In this document: positions 56,742-64,000 of the stretch, one piece after another | How the letters are laid out: each line of letters begins with the position of its first letter | How positions within the stretch are numbered: the first letter of the stretch is position 1 | From: Apium graveolens | Taxonomy: Eukaryota; Streptophyta; Magnoliopsida; Apiales; Apiaceae | Assembly (NCBI RefSeq): GCF_009905375.1 | Contig: NW_027417080.1 | Span: 1 to 64,000, forward strand | Direction of reading: 5' to 3' | DNA length: 64,000 bases | The notes under the pieces: model-generated | Databases searched by the model: none | What the model was told of the DNA's origin: nothing | Seen by the model: only the letters and a program-made list of their open reading frames with translations | Program-made: the position numbers and the translations under genes

Positions 56742-59700
56742 CTACTCGGGATCCTCGACTCCCGGTTTTAGAAAATGTTTTCACCTTTGGGTCCCTATAC
56801 TAAGGGTATATGCAAATTGTCGCTATTTTCTAGCATAGGTATTATCAACTGAACTAACAGATATATATTTCAAGAATATGAAATAGGCATACATATATAC
56901 CATATCACATGCTACAATATATCGCAAGAATTTGCTAAATAACCATTATGCATCTATCACAAGATAATGCATGTACAAATGTATACATCACAACAACAAT
57001 ATAACGGATAGAAAACTTGCCTGAGTGCTCCCGGATAGACTTAAGCTTAGAGTGGGTCCGATAACCTATGAACAACAACATAAGTCGGAATTAAACCCCG
57101 GTCGCTTAAGAAACTAGACTTTAACCATTTAGAGTCCTAGCGTTCGCTTTCGCGCTTAACGATTTACTTAAGTCGCTCGAGTACCCTCGGCTCCCCCATT
57201 TTTAATAAATTAACCATTACGAGTTTTAAGGCGATTCTTTCGCAAGTATATTACCAATTGCCTAATCCACTTTACATAATTGTTTCTTACCCCAATTAGT
57301 CATTTAAGGTCCTTAACCAAGGTTTCAAAGTAAGGAGAGGGGTAATGATTCGTTCGCGAAACGTCGTTACTTAAAACGGCTGTTTCTCCTAAACCGTACA
57401 TCGGAATCAAACGAACTACATATCAAAACGAAGCTCGTAACATGAACTATCTAAAAATGGCAATGGTCAAAACCTAGCAGGGAGTTCTCGGGTCCTAATG
57501 TTATGAAAAAAAGCAGTCTAAAGTAAATCGGACATTATGACGGCTATGTTTACGCGATTTCCCAAATTTATACCATTCCAAATCCACCACAATTCAACCC
57601 CAATTCATAACCAAATCAAAACTCCATCCATACTACATCATAACAGCCCCAACAACTCAACATTAATAATTTATACTTATTCCCCACATGAACTAAAAGC
57701 TTTACTTAAGTTCTTTAACTAATTATCAAGATTTACAACTCCAAAAACACCACAAAACCAACTAATCTCTACAAACTCAACCAAACTTTAAACAAACAAG
57801 CATCATGCTTCCCATATATCATATCAATCATTCATTCCTAATTACTCAAAACTAAAGCTAGGATTTGGAGTTTATACCTTCTTGAAGCTTCTTAATCAAT
57901 GAAAGATCCTTGGAATGCCCATGGAAGCCTTGATCTATGCTTAAGCTACCTTGAACTTTCATAAAAATCAAGAAAACCAAAGTTATTTCTTGAAGGTTAC
58001 TATTCACCATCTTCTTCCTTAATTTATTGGAAGAGATTGTGAAGGAATTAGAAGTTTAAACTTATAGGATATCCATATCTATGTACAAGGAACCTTAGAT
58101 AATTACCTTGTGATTTAACAATGCTTGGAACTTGATTTTTGATTTTTCTTCCTTTGAAAAAGAAGAAAAGCCGAGAGCAAGATGATGAGAATGAAATGAT
58201 TTTGTGTTTTTTGATTTTTTTGGCTTAGCTTGGTTGTTTTTTGTTTTGTTTTTGGTTAATTACCTTAATAACCTTATATTTGTGTGGTTATAAACCAACT
58301 ACACCTCCTCCTTCCCTATGTCATGCTTGCATCACCTTATTATGTCATCATCCCTAACTTGTCCTCTCCTTATTGGTTGGATGACCTCATCATCCCTAAC
58401 CTCCTTGATTAACTTCCTAATTGTTTGCCTAATGACCGCTGATCTGTTATACGGTTCGCTTAACTTTCGTTTTCGTTTATCGTTTGAGGGATCATACCCA
58501 GGATCTTATTACTTGGGTTTCCTTAACCTTTCTCAATGCATTATATTCCTTTTATGATCCTCTCTTATAATCCTTTAATTTAAATCCTTTTTATCCTGTT
58601 ACCTTATACTCAATTCTTTCCGTATCTAGTGGATTTCCGGGAAAAATCAAAGTGTTCGGAATTGGATTCTGACGATCTTTACATACACTTATATACCACA
58701 TAGAGTACTAATAATATCCCAGAAGATCAATAACAGAACCCCTATAGTGTGACATGAAAAGTTTTCTTATTCAGCATAATCTGCAAAATCACTATTCATA
58801 AGGGTTTCAAAAATTTCCAAAAATTGGGGTTATTACACTGAACCTTTGCAATCTGAACACTAACATCCCTAGATGTTTTCCAGGCCTTGATTACCTCTTG
58901 CTCACTTTCTAACTGTGTAGAAAGAATTTCTACTTTTTTAACAGCTTCTGCTAGTTCACTCTCAACAGTCAAGCATTTAAGTTTTATCTTTTCAAGCTCA
59001 ATTACCTGATCCTCTAACACAGCATTCCTATCACTTAAAAACACATTATTCTCCTTGATCCTAGTATTTTCTTTTGCTAGTGATTTAAGGGAAACACGCA
59101 AATGATATAATTCATTGGTCATATCATTTATGGCTTCATTGCATTCATGTTTAGAGAGCTGAGAGAGATCAGTAGTAATTACCTGGTTGCTTGATGAACT
59201 AGTTTCATTTTCATCAGAATTAGCCATCAGGGCTAGGTTGACATATTCCACATCATCATCTTCATTTACCCCATCTGCTGCCCAATCATCTTGAGTGAGA
59301 AAAGCTCTTTCCTTTTGTTTGAGCAAATCAAAATACTTCTTTTTGTAATCAACTTGCTCAAATTTCTTTTTCTCAGAATTTGGCTTCCTACACTCACTTG
59401 CAAAGTGTCCACTAATGCCACAGTTGTAACATTTGAACTTTGATTTGTCCACCATGTTTTTGTTTGGCTTAGTGAACTTTGTGTTTTTCCTGAACTTCAT
59501 TTTTGCAAACTTCCTGGACAGAAAGGCCAAATGTTCTTCAATATCATCAGATTCATCCTGACTGGAATTGTCTTCATCCTCAGCAACTTGCTCTTTACCC
59601 TTGCTTGATTCTAATTTGCTTGTGCCAATTTTGAGACTTGGCATTGTCTTCTCCTCATTCCTGGCTTCCATCTTCTCACTGTCAGCTACAAGAGCAACTA

Positions 59701-60473
59701 TTCCTCCTTTTCTCTTTCCCTTTTCCAACAGCTCATCCTGCTCCATTTCAAGTTCATAAGTCTTCAGAATTCCATTTAATCTTTCAAGTGTGAAGTTCTT
59801 ATAATCTTGAGAATTTCTCAAAGAGACAGTCATGGGCTTCCATTCCTTTGGCAGAGACCTAAGAAATTTTAAGTTGGAAACCTTGACTTGGTACACTCTA
59901 CCATACAGCTTCAATCCATTCAACAGTTTCTGAAACCTGTTGAAGGTATCATTTAATGATTCACCTTCTTCAAAGTGAAAATATTCATACTGTTGAATAA
60001 GAAGTTGCATCTTGTTCTCTCTGACCTGCTCATTACCTTCACAGATGATTTGTACAGTATCCCAAACTTCCTTTGCAGTTTGGCTATTGATGACATTGTC
60101 AAACATATCTTGATCTAAGCCATTAAACAAAATGTTCATGGCTCTCTTATCCTTGCGGATTTCTTCCATGTCTTCAATAGTCCATTCTGCTTTTGGCTTG
60201 GGAATGGACTGTCCAACAGCAACTGTTGCAGTAGCAGCTGTGGCTACTTTGTGAGGGATGTGAGGACCATTTTCAATACAGTTGATGTAGCTTTCATCTT
60301 GAGAAAGAAGATGTAAATGCATCTTCACTTTCCAGTGATGATAATTATCTTTTTCCAGGACTGGGATCTTTACACCAATATCCTTCCTACTCATGATGGT
60401 AGCAGGAGGATTCTTCTGTGCACTCATGATGTTAGCAGAATAGATCTTTAAACTCTTTGTATGTTAAGAGCTT

Positions 60474-60485
60474 GCTCTGATACCA
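60474..60485 (-). other. Element B PBS, tRNA-iMet
   Basis: Minus strand TGGTATCAGAGC two bases inside the 5' LTR. Confidence 0.93.
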
Positions 60486-60487
60486 AT

Positions 60488-61589
60488 TGTTATTCCCAGT
60501 GGACTAACAATGAGATTTACAGAAGGGGGTTGAATGTAAATCTCAAAACTTTTTCAAGTTTTGAGCAGTTTCTAAGGCTATGTGTTTGAGTGATCAAATG
60601 TGTGTGAATTGCTTGAAGCTGATGCAGACAGATATATATTCAAACACAAATGTAATGAGCACAAAGAACTTAAAAACTTTTCTGGTGGATTTGTTGTTCC
60701 ACCAGAGATGTGTTATTTCAGAAAATCTGTGATTCAAAGAATTAAATCACAGCTGCTTCCTAGTACAAACTAGATGATTTTCTCTTTTGATATTTCTAAA
60801 CAGCTCAGGAAAATTCATATCTAATTACTAGCTGCTACTTGGTTTCTATATCACCAAGTTTACAAGTGAAGACAAACTGTAAAATACAATTGAAAAGATT
60901 CTTCACATGTTTCTTCTTCATTTCTCTATCCAATGCAATCTAGGATAATCTGTAAATCTTTGAATACTTCCTTGTTTGCATCAGAATGGAAATGCTGCAT
61001 TTTCTTGATTCCTCCTAGAGGCTTCCACATTCCAGTGTGTCTCTGTCAACCCATGTGCCTCTGTCAGCTTGTGAATTGTCACTATCAACTGCTAATGAAC
61101 TAAGCATCCGTTGAAGCTTTCATCCGTTGATGCCTTATCCGTTGAGGCTTTATCCGTTGAAGCTTTATCCGTTGATGCATTATCAGTTGAAGTCTTTATC
61201 CATTGAAGCACTTATCCGTTGATGGATATTATCCGTTGAAGCATTAGAGACATACGTTGAAGCTTTGTTTCTTATCCGTTGAAGGTCTTCAATATCCATT
61301 GACACTTCTTCACTTATACAAAATTACAAGGCATGAAATATTTACAATTAGCCCTCCTATTTGTACATCCATTAGTAGTCAACATGACTGATTATTTCCT
61401 AACAACATCTAAGAATTACAGCTTGAAACCAGAGAGTGAAATGTGCTACAATACTAAACTTATTGCTAAGTAAAGCTACTCCTTCAACGGATAGCCAAGA
61501 TGGTCTTATCCGTTGAGGCTACAAACACTAGATTTCTACTTAAGTATTTTGCTTAACTTATCATCAAACTAATACACATATTCCTAACA
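60488..61589 (-). repeat. Element B 5' LTR
   Basis: 1,102 bp with 10 exact motif copies (cluster 61106-61305, inverted pair 61484-61516), one extra repeat unit compared with the 3' LTR. The TATA box is altered (minus strand GATATAGAAA at 60843-60852). Confidence 0.94.
61106..61305. promoter_or_regulatory. ATCCGTTGA cluster, element B 5' LTR
   Basis: Eight exact copies plus three single-base variants (ATCCATTGA twice, ATACGTTGA) in 200 bp; one unit more than the 3' LTR. Confidence 0.8.
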
Positions 61590-61769
61590 GTCTAAGCATT
61601 ATACATCTCTATGTATCACATGAAGCATTTAAAAGCAGTTAAAACAGTCAAACACAGCTTTAAAACACTTCTGTTAGCTATAAACAGTTCGAAACAATTT
61701 CATAAAATATCATATAATATACCATTAGAAGCGTCTCGAAAAGACGAATCCAACGACACCAAAATCGCC

Positions 61770-61980
61770 CAAATCTGAGCTAGCACGCGCCCGCACGCGC
61801 CGAAAGAAGATCTCCCACGCGCCCCCACGCGCGTCACGCGCCTAACCCCCTATGCTGACGTCAGCATGACGTCATCTGATGACGTCGGCATGACGTCATC
61901 ATCGCGTGTCTTCCACACGCCGCGCGTGGCACGCCAGCGCGTGAGCCCCACGCGCGCGTGGTCGACGCGCGGTCCTTCGT
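61770..61980. promoter_or_regulatory. CpG-rich block with CGCG boxes and TGACGTCA palindromes
   Basis: About 200 bp of strongly GC-rich sequence in an AT-rich region: many CACGCGC/ACGCGC motifs, and TGACGTCA or TGACGTCG at 61856, 61867, 61880 and 61891. 61852-61867 is a perfect 16-bp palindrome. TGACGTCA is the bZIP/CRE type and CGCG the CAMTA type binding core (family knowledge); role here inferred. Confidence 0.7.
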
Positions 61981-62404
61981 TCTGTTTTCAGCAGTCGCCA
62001 TTTTCCTCCTCGATTGTTGTGCCGCCGTACTTGTACTCTGTACCTTTGCTTTGCTTTTCTCCGTGCAGAACAACACAACAGTACAGCAGTCCACAGCAGA
62101 TGCAGATGTACAAATATATATACATACTTACAATATCATATATATACTTATTAAATTACGAATTTAATTGTAAGAACTTCAAAAATTCATAATAAAAAAT
62201 CTATACATCATAAAATTATGAAAAAAATATCCAGACGATCTACAACACTTGTAAAACCCAGATTAACATTCAAAATTATTCTGAGAAACGATTTCTCATC
62301 AGACAAAATTAATCCATGATATAACTTGTAAAAATCATAATTAATTCATACAAGCACATAAAATTCTGAAATTTTTACCACAGATCTATATGCATACAAC
62401 CTAT

Positions 62405-62416
62405 GCTCTGATACCA
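62405..62416 (-). other. Element D PBS, tRNA-iMet
   Basis: Minus strand TGGTATCAGAGC, one base from the LTR. Confidence 0.9.
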
Positions 62417-62601
62417 TTGTTGGATTTTAATCGCAGCGGAGGCATGGTAAAACACTTTTACATATATAAATTCTAAATAATAGCATATAAATCGTGGTAA
62501 AAACATAGGGATCGATTACTAACCTTTAATATGCGATCCAAGAGCAACGATCGGAGATCCTTAGCAGCTGCTCCTTAAACGTGAATCACTCCACCGGTAC
62601 C

Positions 62602-62680
<79 letters not shown>
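62602..62680. repeat. (TAA)n microsatellite, about 26 units
   Basis: Uninterrupted TAA/AAT run exactly where element D's LTR loses homology to element C. Confidence 0.97.
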
Positions 62681-64000
62681 TTTAGCAAGACACAACACGC
62701 GCTTAAAGTTAATAAGCCCTGGGATTACATTCGTTGACTCAATTACTCACACTTCACAGCCTCCGTTGATTTGGCTGAGGTTTATACTCGATACTCTCAT
62801 TTACTCCTCTATGTTAATTTCATGTTCTAATATTACCTTGACTTGATTGTTTATATGTTTCATAGAACTGCCTATTGTAATTTTATTAAGTTCAGCTTAA
62901 TTACATGAATATTGTTTTTTTTACTAGAATTATATTGTATTTGTTTCGTAAAAACAGTGCTTAAGTAGTGGTGCTGACCTGGCGATTAATTGTTTTGATA
63001 TAATAAGGTTTTGAGGCTGTTATAATGATTTTGGTTAGTTAAACGCTTTGAAATGTCTGTGTGCTTTCGATGAATTTCGATGTTAAGAAGCTGCCTTGGT
63101 TTTAGTAGGACGGTTGACTTGTAATTTCTTGTTTTCGAGCTTTGGCTGATTTACGAGGTTATTATTGTATGCGTGGATTGTATAAGAATATCAGAGATTA
63201 AAATTTGTTGACAAATAGGATTCGGAACTAGCGGAGTTCTAATTTAGTGGTAAGTGTAGAGTGTAATGTATGCATATGGAAGGTGCTAAGTTGGGGTCAG
63301 AATTCTGTATTTGTGTCGGAATTTGTAGCGCTTAAGAATTTTGTATTCGGATTATCTTGTTGATTTAAATGATGTCATGGAGACCGGAAATGATTAACAA
63401 TTAATGTATTAGTTCGTATCTAGGACTAAAGGTATATAATCTAATTGGATTCTTTCGTGCAAAGTTTTGGTTTGATCTAGTATATGTGAATTGAGAATAG
63501 TTGTATATTCTAATCGCTTCTCATGATAGATACAATTTAGGTCTAGCTGTCGCACAATTATCGTTATTGTAATTTACATAATAGCCGCGGTGTTTGGCAA
63601 CCTAGCATCTGAATTATAATCTTGTTGTTACCTACGGAGTTAAGAAACTGTTTGGCATTTGCAACGTATTGGTTTTGCTTGCATAACAATGCTCCTGGTC
63701 ATTGAGTTTGAGAGTGCTATTAGTCGGTTTTAGTTTGGTAATAAGGCGGGTTTGCTGCATCTAATCTTCTGCTAATGTTTGATGCATCTTGAATAATTCT
63801 TGATATATCTTTTTTGTGCTGTTTTAGTTAATGTTGTTTTAATACAATATGTTTTCAGTACGAAAATCTGTAACTTTTGGTATAATACATTGTCAATGTG
63901 ATTGTTCTTCACTTGCTTTTTTTTTGAAGTTTTATGAAGTTGGGACTCTTGTGCTCGATTCAGGCACTATGTACCGAACTTGTCGACCCTACTATACCAA
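62681..64000 (+). other. Possible 5' region of a host gene; nothing firm
   Basis: T-rich, intron-like sequence with no long ORF. A possible donor (GGCTGAG|GTTTAT near 62786) and an acceptor-like GATTCAG|GCACTATG at 63957-63963 could bracket an intron, but no protein motif supports an exon. Confidence 0.2.

Larger units (their letters stand above)
54457..58837. mobile_element. 4.38-kb solo-LTR-like insertion in element B gag
   Basis: Bounded by TGTAACACCCCCAAATC...GGGTTATTACA with the perfect duplication CTGAA (54452-54456, 58838-58842). No coding region. Contains a tandem array at 56385-56660 and a TA microsatellite at 56706-56741. Different family from the insertion at 45313, though ends and length are similar. 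Confidence 0.8.
53603..60427 (-). pseudogene. Element B gag, split by a solo LTR
   Basis: About 810 codons once the 4.4-kb insertion at 54457-58837 is ignored; both flanking parts are open. First part (60427 to 58838): MSAQKNPPATIMSRKD, Gag core (NDTFNRFQKLLNGLK; FLRSLPKEWKPMTVSL) and zinc knuckle CYNCGISGHFASEC near residue 333, then a coiled-coil-like tail. Second part (54451 to 53603): Lys-rich region with motif copies read as STDV/STDD and HPLK/YPLK, a second CX2C/H cluster (CVHCKSVNHLSDNC), a Met/Pro/Asn-rich stretch and the end ETWVPKST. The second Cys/His cluster and great length are typical of SIRE Gag. Confidence 0.9.
39861..61589 (-). mobile_element. Element B: SIRE/Maximus-type Ty1/copia with two nested insertions
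   Basis: 21.7 kb including two later insertions of 4,052 and 4,381 bp, so about 13.3 kb net. LTRs 39861-40946 and 60488-61589 differ at about 16 sites plus one 16-bp repeat-unit indel. Perfect target duplication GTCTA (39856-39860, 61590-61594). PBS TGGTATCAGAGC, PPT GGGGGAGAT. Order on the minus strand: gag, pol, env-like. The most complete member here, but disabled by one nonsense codon in pol, two in env-like and the two insertions. It sits in sequence continuous with element D. Confidence 0.94.
61595..62602 (-). mobile_element. Element D: leader, PBS and truncated 5' LTR of a copia element related to C
   Basis: 62418-62602 (TGTTGGATTTTAATCGCAGCGG ... CACCGGTAC) matches the first about 185 bp of the element C LTR and is cut off at a TAA microsatellite. 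PBS TGGTATCAGAGC (minus, 62405-62416). 61595-62404 is untranslated leader. The leader continues left of element B (39813-39855) and probably left of element C. Confidence 0.8.

Noticed and set aside
61861..62192. Overlapping ORFs of 69-108 codons in element D leader
   Set aside because: GC-rich leader with open frames on both strands by composition; no motif.
63963..64000. Candidate exon after GATTCAG at the right edge
   Set aside because: Only 38 bp visible, no phase or protein match, weak polypyrimidine context.

Overview
The window is nuclear DNA of a flowering plant, almost certainly a eudicot. It is AT-rich, has a spliced host gene with GT-AG introns, and is mostly nested LTR retrotransposons whose primer-binding sites match plant initiator tRNA-Met (TGGTATCAGAGC). 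I cannot name the species.

Host genes. (1) From the left edge to 15299 on the + strand lies a HESO1-like terminal uridylyltransferase, lacking its first exon(s). Seven exons are visible. The introns have been swollen by a 5.6-kb Ty3/gypsy chromovirus (829-6444), a Mutator-like MITE (6878-7580) and a 3.4-kb CACTA element (9706-13117). A hAT-type MITE (15653-16436) and a Harbinger-type MITE (16666-16942) follow the gene. (2) At 30060-28966 on the minus strand is an intronless gene for a degenerate 3'-5' exonuclease-like protein that has lost most catalytic acids. (3) The last 1.3 kb may be the start of another gene, but nothing firm can be called.

Retrotransposons. Element A (17692-28664) and element B (39861-61589) are two Ty1/copia elements of the SIRE/Maximus type, both on the minus strand, with gag, pol and a very long extra env-like ORF between pol and the 3' LTR. 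A has lost reverse transcriptase through an internal deletion. B keeps nearly everything but carries nonsense codons and two later insertions of about 4 kb that look like solo LTRs (45313-49364 and 54457-58837). Element C (32977-39812) is a decayed copia element with a rearranged 5' LTR/PBS junction. Element D (leader and truncated LTR, 61595-62602) is a relative of C; C and B both sit 48 bp apart in sequence continuous with it. A decayed CACTA-like end with a short-period repeat array lies at 31222-31940.

Most unusual signal. The 9-mer ATCCGTTGA (reverse TCAACGGAT) recurs dozens of times in elements A and B: 8 to 12 exact copies per LTR, a cluster directly upstream of a TATA box in front of the env-like ORF, and further copies inside gag, pol and the env-like ORF. 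Inside coding sequence it is read in different frames and on both strands, so the constraint or spreading process acts on nucleic acid, not protein. It often forms close inverted pairs. Its core CAACGG resembles MYB / MSA-type binding sites. This points to an element-wide cis-regulatory or RNA-structural system that drives both the LTR and a second internal promoter for the env-like gene.
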